Source of the DNA: Diphasiastrum complanatum
Taxonomy: Eukaryota; Streptophyta; Lycopodiopsida; Lycopodiales; Lycopodiaceae
DNA: 64,000 nucleotides
Assembly (NCBI GenBank): GCA_029204225.1
Contig: CM055103.1
Coordinates: 45,582,919-45,646,918 of the forward strand
Reading direction: 5' to 3'
This document shows positions 22,218 through 32,739 of this stretch, piece after piece. The stretch's first letter is position 1, and each line of letters starts with the position of its first letter. The position numbers were made by a program, and so were the translations under genes. The notes below the pieces were generated by a model that was not told the origin of the DNA, did not search any database, and was given only the letters and a program-made list of their open reading frames with translations.

Positions 22218-22988
22218 TCAAGGGAACATTGCTCAAGAGGAAGAAGATGAGGATGGATTCAACACATCCTTAATGGTTGCATCTACACAACTTCAAGTCA
22301 AGACACATGGTGGACAGATAGTGGGGCTAGTTCTCACATGTCTTCTAACAAGCATTATTTTTCTACTCTTCTCTCTTGTAATGACTCTAAGAAGTCAATA
22401 TACACTGCTAGTGATCAAGAATGCAAGATAGATGGTATAGGATCTATTCCTCTTTGCTTAGGCACATCTAAAATGATAGATCTAGATATTGTTTTGTACG
22501 TTCCTACCATTTCAAGAAACTTGCTTAGTGTAGGACAATTAATGGACAATGGACTAGATGTACATTTCAAGTATGGAGTTTGTTCCATCTTGAAAAATGA
22601 TAAGTGCATAGCTAGTGGCATTAAGCAAGGTAGACTTTTCAAGTTGGATGCTAATGTTGCAAATGAAAGTGTGAACTTGGCTAGGGAGGAGCTATCTCAA
22701 GTGGAGCTTTGGCATAAGAGATTAGGGCATCCTAATCTTCAATCCATGGAGTCAATGGCAAGCAAGGAGCTAGCTCTCGGCCTACCAAAAGCTTTCAAAA
22801 AGTGTGGAAAGATGTGTGAGGCATGTGGCCTTGCAAAGTCACACAAATCTTCTTACAACGGAGCTTCATCAAGATCTCCCTCTCCCTTGGATCTAATAAA
22901 TTTTGATGTACATAGTTTTTCACATGCAAGTAATGGAGGTGCCTTGATGTATGTAACATTTATAGATGATTGTACTAGATTCACATAG
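22218..22988 (+). pseudogene. Copia C protease, GAG-pre-integrase, start of integrase
   Basis: Starts in the acidic spacer after gag (QEEEDEDG) and passes a protease site whose frame is broken near 22310 (GGQIVGLVL, where Copia E has WIDSGASSHM). The open frame 22338-22988 carries IGSIPLCLGTS, NLLSVGQLMDNGLDVHFKYGVCSIL, ELWHKRLGHPN and CEACGLAKSHKS, then FDVHSFSHASNGGALMYVTFIDDCTRF. It is closely related to Copia E at 57.3-57.9 kb. There is no gag upstream; the aORF-B segment stands there instead. Confidence 0.85.
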
Positions 22989-24330
22989 TCTTGTATATGA
23001 AGCTTTCATTAAGTTCAAGTCTCTAGTTGAGAAGCAACTTAGAACTTCCATCAAGGCACTAAGATGTGATAATGGAGGAGAGTACACCTCTAGTAAAATG
23101 AAAGATTTTTGTGAGATCAATGGCATTAAATTGCAATACACTTGTTCCTACACCCACCAACAAATGGGGTGGCCGAGAGAAAATAGGAGTCTATGTGAAT
23201 GTGCAAAGTCTTTAAGACTTGATGCATCACTTCCCATCTCATTTTGGGGAGAAGGTATAACTTGTGCTAATTACTTGTGTAATAGACTTCCTAGTAGTGC
23301 TATTGATGGGATCTCACCATATCAAGCCTTGTTTGGTAAGAAACCCAATGTAAAAGATTTTAAAATCTTTGGATGTATTTGTTATGTCCACATCCCTTTG
23401 CAGACAAGAAGGAAGGAAGATGCTACCTCCTTCAAAGGGATTTTTGTTGGTTATGGAGAAAATAGCAAGGGCTATAGAATATATGATCCTATATCCAAGA
23501 AAGTAAAGGTAAGCAAGGATGTACTTTTTGATGAGTCACAATTTGCTAAAATCTTGTCTAATGGGTCTAAACCATTGTGCATTGAAGATCTTGACAAACC
23601 CAAGGAAGATCTTGACAAACTCGAGGAGGATCTTGACAAACTCGGGATGGAGACAAAGATCCTAGTCAAAGGGGGCCGAGAAGATCAACAAGACGCAAGG
23701 CCGAGCCCTCAAGGCTCACCTATGTGGACAAGGGAAAGCAAAAGGAAGACTCTACATCTTCTACCTCTTACTCCTTCTTAGTTACATTGCTTGAAGAACC
23801 ATCATCTTTTGAAGAAGCATCTAGATCTAAAGTTTGGAGAGATGCAATGCAAGTAGAGTATGATGCATTAGAAGAAAATCATACTTGGAATCTTTAAATC
23901 TTCCAAGAGGGAAGAAGGCACTTGCATGTAAGTGGATTTATAGAATAAAGTACAATCAAGAAGGGTCTATTAGTAAGTACAAGGCTAGGCTCTTTGCTAA
24001 AGGATTTCTTCAAACATTTGCACCTATAGCTAAGCTTGTAACTATTAGATTAATCATTTGCATTGCTACTTCAAGTGGGATCTCTACCAAATGGATGTGA
24101 CAAATGCTTTCTTGAATGGCTTCTTAGAAGAGGAAATCTACATGATGTAACCCAAGGGCTTCATCAAGGTTGGTGAGGAGCAAAACTTGTGCTACTTAAG
24201 GAAGAGCCTATATGGCTTGAAGCAAGCACCTAGAGCTTGGTACTCTAGGTTGCATGATTTCTCTATTCCCTTGGCTATGTACTAAGTGCTTATGAACCTT
24301 CTTTATATTTCAAATGTAATGAGGGAAATA
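22966..24330 (+). pseudogene. Copia C integrase core and partial RT
   Basis: Continues with ALRCDNGGEYTSSKMKDF and a damaged HQQMGWPRENRS where NGVAERKN is expected, so the catalytic Glu block is lost. FWGEGITCANYLCNRLP and the KIFGCICYVH block follow, then a short duplicated acidic linker (three copies of the EDLDKL/P-type unit near 23590-23650). From about 23790 broken frames carry RT pieces: WRDAMQVEYDAL, KWIYRIKYNQEGSISKYKARL, NAFLNGFLEEEIYM, LYGLKQAPRAWYSRL. It breaks off before the YVDD motif at about 24330, where an LTR piece begins. Confidence 0.85.
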
Positions 24331-24487
24331 TTGATTAGTATCTCTTAGAGTTTGCATATCATTTTGTATGTAGATGCTGATTTTTCTACATTGGTAGGAT
24401 CGTTGGTTTGTTCCTTATTGCAGCCAAAGATTTGGGATATGGATTAGATCTTGAATGATCTGAAATCCTTCACATGGTATCAGAGCT
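24331..24487 (+). repeat. Copia D 5' LTR remnant and primer-binding site
   Basis: Sequence 24331-24474 matches the last part of the LTR at 28388-29031 (from 'agtatctcttag' to TTCACA). TGGTATCAGAGCT follows at 24475-24487. About 500 bp of the LTR, including its promoter, are missing, so this copy could not be transcribed from its own 5' end. Confidence 0.9.
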
Positions 24488-25075
24488 CTTGTGTTTCAGT
24501 TTATGAAAGGATCAGCCATCTTTAGCAAGGATTTGGAGGAGTTACCAACGCTAGAGCATGCTAGATTATTTCTACTAAAAAATCAGCATTTTTGCATGTG
24601 TAGAATTGATCTTTTGTAGGTCAAAACTCAATATAGGATTATATACTTGATCGATTCTGATTTCACACTTGTTTTATTGGATTTAGATGATTTTTTGTGC
24701 ATTAGGAAGGTCTCATTGGAGTCTACAAGAGGATATATCAAGTTTCTAGAAATTGCATGTAGAATTTGAGATATTCAATTTTTTGTGATTTTGTCAAAAC
24801 CCTAATTTTCATTGGATCTCTAGTTTGTGAGGTTATTGAACTTCATTTGAGTGTGTTTCAATCTTAGGAAGTGGCAAGAATTATTAAACTGAGGATAGAT
24901 CATAGGTTGATCAAGATCTCACTATTCTATGTGTCGATTTTCTAGTTAGAAGTGCTAGAAGAGATTTGAGAGATTCCATATCTTTGTGATTTCTTCTTGA
25001 GTTCATTTGTTGACATTCAAGAGAGTTCTTTGTGCATTGGAAAAGGTTGAAATAAGAACATCAGGTCATTGCAAC
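24488..25075 (+). other. Copia D leader
   Basis: Untranslated; collinear with the Copia B leader at 18291-18863. No gene. Confidence 0.75.
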
Positions 25076-25930
25076 ATGGCTACAAGTGGTGGATTTATGT
25101 TGGAGAGCAATGATAGGCTTACCTCAATCAACTATTCTCCTTGGAAGGTGAGGATGGAGTCCTTATTGGAGATGAATGAGTTGATGGAGATTGTTGCAGG
25201 TGTGGAGGAGAGGCCTCAAGCATCTCAAGATCAAGTGAGGTATGACAAGAGAGCAAAGAAAGCTCTACACATGATTAAGATGAATGTTACCAATGAACTT
25301 CTCAAGGAAGTTGGTAAGTGCACATCATCTTTGAAGGCTTGGGAAGCTTTGAAGAAGCTTTATGAATCCAAGTCTACATCAAGAGTGCTTACTCTTAGGA
25401 GGCAAATCTTTCAAAGTTTTCAAAAGAAGGAAGAGAGTACTCATGCTTTTGTTTTGAGGGTTAAAGCATTTGATCATGCTAATATTGTTCAAAGTTTTGC
25501 TATTCAAAAGACTTTGCCAAGTATTGTGGATTTGCAAGAGATCTTGGTGAATGAGGAGTATAAGCTTCAATCACGAGGAGGTGGATCTATATCGACATCT
25601 CATTATGAAGAGGATGCTATGTTCATCAAAGGCAAATTCAAGGGCAAAGGCAAAGGCAAGTGGTCTAAAGGGCAAGATCAAGGTGAGACTTCTTATTTTG
25701 GCAAAAAGAAAGATAATTCAAAGTTAAAATGCTTTTATTGTGTAGTCAAAGGGCATTTTGTAAATGAATGTTTGAAAAAGCAAAGAGATGAAGGTAGCAA
25801 GAAAGTCAACTTTACTACTAATGATGAGGATCTAGGTGGTGGTGATTCTCTTTTGATGTGTCCTCAAGTCCAATATCAAGTGAAGGTGACAAAGATTCAT
25901 GGTGGATTGATAGTGGAGCTAGTTCACACA
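25076..25930 (+). pseudogene. Copia D gag
   Basis: ATG 25076 (MATSGGFMLESNDRLTSINYS) starts a frame running to a stop at about 25931, 285 codons. It has the Copia gag core (KVRMESLLEMNELMEIV; KMNVTNELLKEVGK; RQIFQSFQKKEES), a lysine/glycine-rich stretch (KGKFKGKGKGKWSKGQ) and a zinc knuckle CFYCVVKGHFVNEC with all four ligands. Compared with other copies about two dozen codons are missing between RVKAF and DHANIVQ. The end of the frame overlaps the protease frame. The reading is otherwise open, so a slightly shortened Gag could be made. Confidence 0.8.
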
Positions 25931-27513
25931 TGACTAGTCACAAGGAGTTCTTTACTTCTTTGGTCACTTATGATGGAGCCAAGAAAGCAATTCACATGGC
26001 CAATGGTGGTGAGTGTGTGATTGAAGGTATTGGTTCAATTCCTATTTGTCTCTATACTAATAGGAAAGCAAGACTTGATGGTGTTCTTTACAATACTTTA
26101 AATTCTCAGAATTTTCTAAGTGTTGGTCAAATGATAGAGAAAGGATACATGGTAAAGTTTGGTGGTGATGCTTGTTTCATTACAAAGGAAGAAATCTTGG
26201 TTGCTAGGGGAAATAGACAAGGTAGACTTTTCAAGCTTGATGCGTTTGTTATGGCTAACAAAAAGGATGGAATTAAAAAGGAGATTGGTCTCAACTTTCC
26301 AAAGTTCCCTTTTAGCATCAATAAGATTTGTGGATCTTATGAAAAGTCTAAAAAGCTTCCTTATGCTAGATCTAGGTCAAGATCTAGTATGCTTCTTGGA
26401 GATGTTCATCTTTGTGCTAACTTGGCTAGTCTTGCGGATAATGATGTTGTTTCAATGGTTCTTCATGGCAAGTGCAAGCATGCAAAAGTTGAGGAAAGAG
26501 CTAACTTCATCAATGGAGGTGAAGGTTCTTCCTTGGAAAAGATTGTTGCTAATGATTTCTTTGATCATATGGAAAAAGATGTTTCTAGGTGCATTCATGA
26601 AGGAGGTGGTTCTTCTACATTACTTTGTGATGAGTCCAAGAAAGTCATTTTTGCAGCAAGACGAGTCACATGTCTTCATAAAGAGAGTAGACCAAATGGT
26701 TCTATCAAGAGACTTGGTGAGGGAGATAGTCACAAGTCAAGGAGAAGAGAAGTATGTGAAGAGTTCAAAGTAGGATGTACTTTGAATGATGTCATTGTGA
26801 ATGATAGTGAGGAAGAATCATTATTATATGAGTCATTACCTAAAACATTGAGTAAAAGTTCTTGTTTGAAAAAAGAGAGTACTTCAATCATCCTTATGTT
26901 GAAGGTACTAATCATTTTTCTCATGGCTTCTAATGTCTTTGAGATTTCTACTTCTTATGATGCAATCATTAAGAGGAAGTCTTATGAAGGAAAGAGAAAT
27001 GGAAGATTGGTTCTTGGGAAGATCCAAGACATGGATCTCACATCTCTTCATCAACTCAAAGGATTCTATGATTGTGAATTGTTCACTCATGATCAAGCTG
27101 GCAAAAGGTTGGTTGGAGAAGACTACATGGAGCAAATCGAAAGGCAATTTCTTCGAGGGAAGGGAGATCTCATTGATGAGCTTACTGAGGTTTGTTATGG
27201 ACTTAAGAAGGCTGGATTTATTAGGTTTGATACTCATCTTCACCTACTCTTCTTCATGTTATATGGAAAGTTTGGAATCTATCTTTTGATTTATGATGGT
27301 GACATTGTTTTCACTAACCTTTATGGAAGATCGAGATCAAGCATTGATGAGATCTTGTTGGATCTAGATCATATGTTTGAGAGGGAGTATTTCCAGAGGT
27401 TAAGGTATGAAGATATTCATATCTTTGATATCTTTGATGATCAAGAGAAAGGTAAGCAAGTGGAAATGACTCACTTTGCTTTACTCACATGTTTGGAGAA
27501 TTTTCTTGTGTAG
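25858..27513 (+). CDS. Copia D 551-codon ORF: protease plus atypical RT-like region
   Basis: This is open for 551 codons in a window where most pol frames are broken. It starts with the aspartic-protease region (SWWIDSGASSHMT, about residue 16) and GAG-pre-integrase (FLSVGQMIEKGYMVKFGG; GRLFKLD). Integrase is absent: after KKLPYARSRSRSS comes about 200 residues I do not recognise. From about residue 420 it resembles a Copia RT: EDYMEQIE, LTEVCYGLKKAG, RFDTHLH, then LLIYDGDIVFT where YVDDI is expected, and SIDEILLDLDHMFE. Y-D-G-D cannot be a normal catalytic loop. So it looks like a protease joined to a rearranged, catalytically altered RT remnant. It may be a non-autonomous element ORF or chance retention of an open frame. 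Confidence 0.55.
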   Translation: MSSSPISSEGDKDSWWIDSGASSHMTSHKEFFTSLVTYDGAKKAIHMANGGECVIEGIGSIPICLYTNRKARLDGVLYNTLNSQNFLSVGQMIEKGYMVKFGGDACFITKEEILVARGNRQGRLFKLDAFVMANKKDGIKKEIGLNFPKFPFSINKICGSYEKSKKLPYARSRSRSSMLLGDVHLCANLASLADNDVVSMVLHGKCKHAKVEERANFINGGEGSSLEKIVANDFFDHMEKDVSRCIHEGGGSSTLLCDESKKVIFAARRVTCLHKESRPNGSIKRLGEGDSHKSRRREVCEEFKVGCTLNDVIVNDSEEESLLYESLPKTLSKSSCLKKESTSIILMLKVLIIFLMASNVFEISTSYDAIIKRKSYEGKRNGRLVLGKIQDMDLTSLHQLKGFYDCELFTHDQAGKRLVGEDYMEQIERQFLRGKGDLIDELTEVCYGLKKAGFIRFDTHLHLLFFMLYGKFGIYLLIYDGDIVFTNLYGRSRSSIDEILLDLDHMFEREYFQRLRYEDIHIFDIFDDQEKGKQVEMTHFALLTCLENFLV

Positions 27514-27815
27514 ATGATGCTATGCAAGTGGATATTGGTTCTCGTGGTTTTCATACTGGAAAAGCAAGTAATGAATTTGGAAAGAAAAGTTTGTTCAATG
27601 AGTTTGATGGTCAAGAGGAAGATCAAGAGGTTGGTCTCAAAGAGCTTCAACAAGGCAAAAAGAAAGTTGGCAATTTGGAGCTAGTCAAGAGCATCAAAGG
27701 AGAGGTAATTGGCAAAGATGTTATGGATCTATTTTTGCAGACTATTGAAGACTCAAGTAAGGTCAAAGGAGCAACAAGGAAGTGTTATTTAAGCTTACTT
27801 TACTTGATTGTTTGA
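27489..27815 (+). CDS. Copia D downstream ORF, 108 codons
   Basis: Overlaps the end of the 551-codon frame. Rich in charged residues (DGQEEDQEVGLKELQQGKKKVGN; KSIKGEVIGKDVMDLF). No domain recognised. It occupies the place where RNase H would be. It may be a frameshifted, rearranged pol remnant. Its open length alone is weak evidence of a real protein. Confidence 0.25.
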   Translation: MFGEFSCVDDAMQVDIGSRGFHTGKASNEFGKKSLFNEFDGQEEDQEVGLKELQQGKKKVGNLELVKSIKGEVIGKDVMDLFLQTIEDSSKVKGATRKCYLSLLYLIV

Positions 27816-28392
27816 GCTATTTCATGTGGATGTGTGCAAATTGTCAAGATATGGACAAACTAGCTACATTGTCTTGCAATATCTTATTGTTGGAGTTGTA
27901 CTAGCATTCTTGGCTGGTTTTGCTGATGGAAATGAAGCTATTGGAGGTTCATTATGTTACTCATTCATGTCCAAGTCATCAAGGTTTGATGATATCTTGT
28001 GGCAAGATGGAGATGGAGGCTCATTCATGGAGTTTTATGGTGGAGACATATCAAGAAAGGACAAAGTTGGAGGAGACAAGCAAGCAAATGGTCATCACTT
28101 GCATTTATTGTTTGGTTGCTGTAATTTTCCAGAGAGTTCAAAGTTTGAAACATGGAGGAATCATTTCATTCACATTCTATTTGGTTCTTCATGTTCTAGT
28201 TATATCTTGATGTGTAAAATTGATGTAAGAGATAGTGAAGCATCCAATTTGGACACTATTCTCTATATCAATTATGAAAGATACTTTAGAGCCTTAGAAG
28301 GGAGATCTATACTTAGGATGGAGATCATTCTAAAGTTGGATCAAAGTTCTATTGTCAAAACTATGCCAAAACTAGTTGAAGAGGGAGTGTGA
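27808..28392 (+). CDS. Copia D last ORF, 194 codons, ends in the 3' LTR
   Basis: Open from 27808 to a TGA at 28390-28392, five bases inside the 3' LTR. It has one hydrophobic segment (VLQYLIVGVVLAFLAGF, residues ~23-40) followed by a soluble part with many aromatic residues (WQDGDGGSFMEFYGG; HHLHLLFGCCNFPESS; YINYERYFRALEGRSI). No known family recognised. It sits where some plant LTR elements carry an extra 3' ORF. It could equally be rearranged RNase H sequence. Confidence 0.3.
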   Translation: MFELFHVDVCKLSRYGQTSYIVLQYLIVGVVLAFLAGFADGNEAIGGSLCYSFMSKSSRFDDILWQDGDGGSFMEFYGGDISRKDKVGGDKQANGHHLHLLFGCCNFPESSKFETWRNHFIHILFGSSCSSYILMCKIDVRDSEASNLDTILYINYERYFRALEGRSILRMEIILKLDQSSIVKTMPKLVEEGV

Positions 28393-29031
28393 TAGATTTC
28401 AACTAGTTTAGTCATATTTCGGTAAATTGTCAATAAGAGGCCAAAACTCATTTTAGACTTAGAGATAAACTTTTTAAAGTTATATTAGTTTAAAATACAT
28501 TCAATAAACACTTTTTGAAAGTGTGGGAAAATTGGTAGTCGATTTTGAGAGAGATTCAAATTTTAACTTTGGGTACATTGAATTTATATCCAAAAATAGT
28601 AGGGTTTACATTTTGGAGGGAAAGCCAAGTGGCCAAATAGGGTTTGGACACTCTATAAAAGGATGTAACTCATGGAGAGACATATCTTCTCTCTTCTCTC
28701 TCTCATTTCATCATTATACATGGTTCTCTTTGGGTTCTACTACTCATTGGTGCACTCTCATGATGTTATCTTGCAATTCTATGTGTAGAATGATCATTTA
28801 TTGCTATTTTTGGTTTCACATGTGTGAAATACAGTAGGGTACTATAATTGTACAGACAACAAACATATTTTATATTTTGGTTAATGTTTGATCAGTATCT
28901 CTTAGATTTTGCATCTCATTTTGTATGTAGATGCTGATTTTTCTACATTGGCAGGATTGTTAGTTTGCTCCTTATTGTAACCAAAGATTTGGGACATGGA
29001 TTGGATCTTGAATGATCTGAAATACTTCACA
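28388..29031 (+). repeat. 3' LTR of Copia D (644 bp)
   Basis: Preceded by the polypurine tract AAGAGGGAG (28379-28387). Starts TGTGATAG and ends CTTCACA. A TATAAAA box lies at 28654-28660. The palindrome position seen in LTR B reads CACATGTGTG here (28817-28826), one C-to-T step from CACACGTGTG. Confidence 0.9.
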
Positions 29032-29250
29032 CAACATCCATTTTTTTGTGTGATCAACCTCACTCAAATCTGTGCCACCGTCCATCCATCTCTCTCAATA
29101 ACCATTTCAATTGTCATCCAGTAAAATTTGTTAGTTATTTGTGTTTCTTTCATCCCTTCCAATCATCAACCACTGATCATCACCCGAACAAGATCCACTT
29201 AGATCCACTGTTGCTATATACCTTCACATTGTATCAAATCTGCACAGCAA

Positions 29251-30180
29251 ATGAGATTGAGATATGGTAGAATACTACCTGCAGAGAATCTAGAGCTACA
29301 TCAAGTATCAGTGGAAGAGATCCGACCAAATCAGCCAAATCCAATGGATCAAGATATTCCTATTCCAGCGGTACCTATCTAAGCAATCAGAAGATCTCCT
29401 AGATTGGAACTGCCCAAATTTGATGGATCCACCGATCCTATCAGATTCTTGCAGAGCTATGCGCAAGCATGCAAGATGTATGGTGAAACCACCCCGGCAG
29501 AAAAACTGAAGCTATTTCCAATGTCCCTGACAGGAGCGATTTTAGACTGGTTTTTCAATCAGACAACACAAGAACAAATAGACTGGGAAGTGGTAAAAGC
29601 AGCTTTAATCACCAAATTTAAGCCACGAAAGTTTCTTGAAGACCCGTTCCTCTTGCTTAGCAAAATCAAGATGGGAAAAAGAGAAAGGGTCAGAGACTAC
29701 ATCGAATGGATAAAACACTTGAGATCCAAGTGTAATGCGGAGCTTACTCCTGATCATGTGGTCATTATGTAGTTCCTAGCGGGACTACCTAGAAGCATCC
29801 GATGAGAGCTGAAAAGAAGGGAGCAGTATGCCACATTGCACGAAGCTATGAAAGATGCAATGAGAGAAGAAGATGAAGGATAAGATGATGATTCTACACC
29901 AGGAACTACAACTCTTCATGTTTCGACTCCTTCAATTGCATCGACCTCAGCCTCTATGAGCTTGTCCAACGAATCGCTGATGGAATAGATCACAAAGTTA
30001 CACAAGCAGCAGATGGAGCAGCTCACAGCCCAGTTTGACCAAAAACTGAAGGCTCTTCAGAATACTGCAGCACCACAACCAGATCCTTATCAGTAGCAGT
30101 ATCCTCAACGGGACAATGTTTGGTGTTCCATTTGTACCCAGAATCACACTTCCAACAAGTGTCCGGTACTGAAGTAGAAT
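29251..30180 (+). pseudogene. Gypsy-2 gag
   Basis: Starts at ATG 29251 (MRLRYGRILP) after a 220-bp leader. The capsid core is clear: LPKFDGSTDPIRFLQSYAQ, MSLTGAILDWFFNQ, EVVKAALITKFKP, KMGKRERVRDYIEWIKHLRSKC. In-frame stops occur at about 29392 (TAA), 29770 (TAG), 29803 (TGA), 29881 (TAA), 29986 (TAG), 30094 (TAG) and 30176 (TAG). Several sit where Gln or Arg is expected, e.g. DPY-stop-QYPQ and LME-stop-ITKL. A zinc-knuckle-like CSICTQNHTSNKC lies near 30125. Gag would form the virus-like particle; this copy is dead. Confidence 0.85.
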
Positions 30181-31485
30181 TTGAAGCTGACGCACAGATA
30201 TTTTCATCTATGCAATGCATCCTCACATGACATTGCGTATTGCCCCTACAACCCATGGATCATACAACAAAAGAGAGCTCAATTCCAGACCTCTTATGAT
30301 TACCATCAAGGAGCACCTAATGCAGCACCAAGGCTTGGACCAGACCCTCAACAACAAAGAATGGCACTACCAGCACCACCAGGGCCAAATAATCCTCAAG
30401 TGGCCCAAGTGAATCTCACGACGGCAGAAGCTAAAACATTTTCCCAACAGGAAATGCAACAATGGTATGGACCTGATGAACCATTCATCGATCTTGCTAT
30501 TAATGAGTATTATGCTACATATGCTGCACAACCACAACGCCAAGGGGGTAGATTATATGGATGTTATGGATGCGGAGAAGGACATAGGATTGCTGAATGT
30601 CCAAACAAAGGAATTTATACGCCCTTCTGTCGCGAGTGTGGATATGGACATTGCTACAAGAATTGTCCATTGAGAGCCAGCACTAGTGCACCATTGAATT
30701 GGATTGCAGTTCAATTAGCAGGTCCAAGCACAACTCCACACTCAACTTTGCCAAGGAGACCTCCCTATCCTAATGTTCCAGTGTTAGCTATTACGCAAGC
30801 ACAAAAGCGCAAGGAGGTAGCTCCATCATCGCCACACTCTGTATCAGTGCCAACTGATCAACCTTCAACATCAAGAGGAGCGGTATTACCTTATCCGAAT
30901 GTGAAGGATGAACAAAGACGATATCAGAAGATCAAGCATTGGATACAAGAAGCACAAGCGGAGGAAGCTGCTCAAGCTACATATCAACCGACAGCTCCTC
31001 AAGATACTGCACCAGAAAGAGATCAACAAGCCAACGCACTGCAAGGTTCACCACACAGATCATATGTGAACGTGCAATTACACCATCAAGAAGAACCATT
31101 CCATATGGCAAAATTCGAAGCTCCAAGGACGACACTATTGACAAGCATCTTATCCAGTAGAATGAACATCTCTATTGGAGAGTTCCTTCGACTTGCACAT
31201 CAAGCAAAGGTTGTCTTGTCAGATTGGTTGAACACCGACTCGGACATACCTTCCAAAGAACCATTATTCTGCGCCAAATTCGAAGAATCCAACAATGTTC
31301 TAAGTGTGGGAGCGGCTTGGGAGAGTGAGCAACGCAATATAACTCTTCCTATCAAGCACAAACTCTTCGAAAAAGACGCTACTATTGTAGATGGAGGATC
31401 GGGTGTCAACCTTATCTCCACTACTTTGTATGAAAAGGAATCTACAAGGCCTGAAAGTTGCCAAGTTCGTCATCAAATTGGCTGA
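30181..31485 (+). pseudogene. Gypsy-2 zinc-knuckle region and protease
   Basis: Open for 434 codons. It contains a CX-H-C cluster (CNASSHDIAYC), then two CCHC-type knuckles in tandem, CYGCGEGHRIAEC and CRECGYGHCYKNC (about 30560-30670). With the one just upstream this makes an unusual array of four. A Gln/Pro-rich spacer follows, then VQLHHQEEPF, FEESNNVLSVGAAWES and the protease site IVDGGSGVNLIST (about 31385). A frameshift near 31430 diverts the last 17 codons. Zinc knuckles bind the element RNA, and the protease cleaves the polyprotein. Confidence 0.85.
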
Positions 31486-32739
31486 TCAATCATGTGAGTG
31501 GTATGGCTGGGCATACATGTCATCCAGATCCAGATAGATTAAGAACCCAACAAATTACCACCGAGAGGATTCACCCTTGACACGCCTATGTCATATGGGG
31601 TGACCATGATAAACGTAGCATGGTTGTCACCAGAACCTATTCCAGAACCTGGTGAAGATGATTTAGTTCCATGGCAACATGCATTGTCCTATGACAAGGA
31701 AGTTGAGCTTACAAATGAGCAGATCCTATACCACATGGATTCTACATGTTATGGAGTTCAATGAATACCAGCTCAACCGCCTCAGAAATCTCAATATGCT
31801 AAAGTCTCCAAGATGCCACCATCAAAAGCACCTCTACCAAAGAAAAATCAACAAAAGCAAAGATACAATCAGGTGATCAAGTGGAGCGATTTACCCGAAG
31901 AGGCTATAGCAACAGTGGATGAAGACATTCGGAACCATGTGCTGAATGTCAAAGAACCTCAACAGAAGACAATGAGCAAAGAAGCAGCAACAACTAACAA
32001 CAATATACAAGGCAAGAAGAAAGTTGCTGAATCGCGTGCTCAAGGGTCATCCGACCAAGCTTCGACATCAGCTTCAGGAATGTGCTAAGATCAACCTTTT
32101 GAAGGAAGAAACGAGTAAGGCACCAGTCCATGATGTGCCAAAAAACTTCAAGAGTTATACCTTGGACAACGTGGTGATCATGATGCCACAATATATCACT
32201 CATCAGCTTCAGGAATGTCAGAAGCAATGCACAAGATATCACTCACGAATCGTGCTAAGATCAACCTTTTGAAGGAAGAAACGAATAAGGCACCAGTCCA
32301 TGATGTGTTAGAAAACTTCAAGAGTTATACCTTGGACGATGTGGTGATTATGATGCCAAAAGCGCAACAGGAACCTGATGCAAATAAAAAAAAAAAAAGA
32401 ACAAGTCTACGAGGGATCGGTTCGCACTCAACCGATGAATTTAGTAGACCTAGGTGAAGAAGACAAAATTGTTCATGTGGGAGCACAAGTCACGCCCTCA
32501 CAATTCACCAAACTGCAGAAGTTACTGATGGAGTATAAAGACTGCTTTGCATGGTCTTACAAAGATTTAAAAGGAATTCCATCGTCTGTAGTCCAACACA
32601 CCATACCTTTGGTTGAAAGGGCAACACCAAAGGTGAGCCGATATTACCACTGCAACCCGAACTACACCGAGCTAATCAAGCAAGAGTGCAGAAGTTGCTC
32701 GATGCCGATTTCATTTATGAAATCGAGCACACATAATGA
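31486..32739 (+). pseudogene. Gypsy-2 protease-RT linker and RT N-terminus
   Basis: The part right after the protease is shortened compared with Gypsy-1 (no LLGRPWL block seen). Pieces include SWHALSYDKEVELTNEQILYHMD (about 31670-31740), the QRYNQVIKWSDLPEEAI block, a tandem duplication, and from 32378 NLVDLGEEDKIVHVGAQ, then LLMEYKDCFAWSYKDLKGIP and the VQHTIPL block that opens the RT fold. Frames change several times. Confidence 0.75.
32070..32368 (+). repeat. 170-bp tandem duplication in Gypsy-2
   Basis: The stretch from 'gtgctaagatcaaccttttg' (32082) to 'gtgatcatgatgcca' is repeated with offset 170 (32252 onwards), with a few differences. The short string 'cagcttcaggaatgt' near 32069 recurs at 32203, near the junction. 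The second copy leads on to the RT start, so the first is the extra one. Confidence 0.85.

Larger units (their letters stand above)
24331..29031 (+). mobile_element. Copia D, non-autonomous element related to B
   Basis: The last 144 bp of a 5' LTR (24331-24474), a primer site at 24475, a leader and gag like Copia B, then long open frames that do not follow normal integrase-RT-RNase H order, a polypurine tract, and a complete 3' LTR (28388-29031). The junction with Copia C at 24331 shares TTGAT on both sides. No target-site duplication could be paired. Confidence 0.85.

Noticed and set aside
26127-27243. Long open frames on the other strand and in other frames across Copia D (e.g. 26159-26773)
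   Set aside because: They overlap the 551-codon frame and have no domain resemblance; they reflect AT-rich, low-stop composition. This also lowers confidence that open length alone proves coding.
17634-29031. A single 11.4-kb element bounded by the two 644-bp LTRs
   Set aside because: A second LTR piece with its own primer site and gag begins at 24331, two sets of protease/integrase sequences are present, and the flanking five bases do not match.
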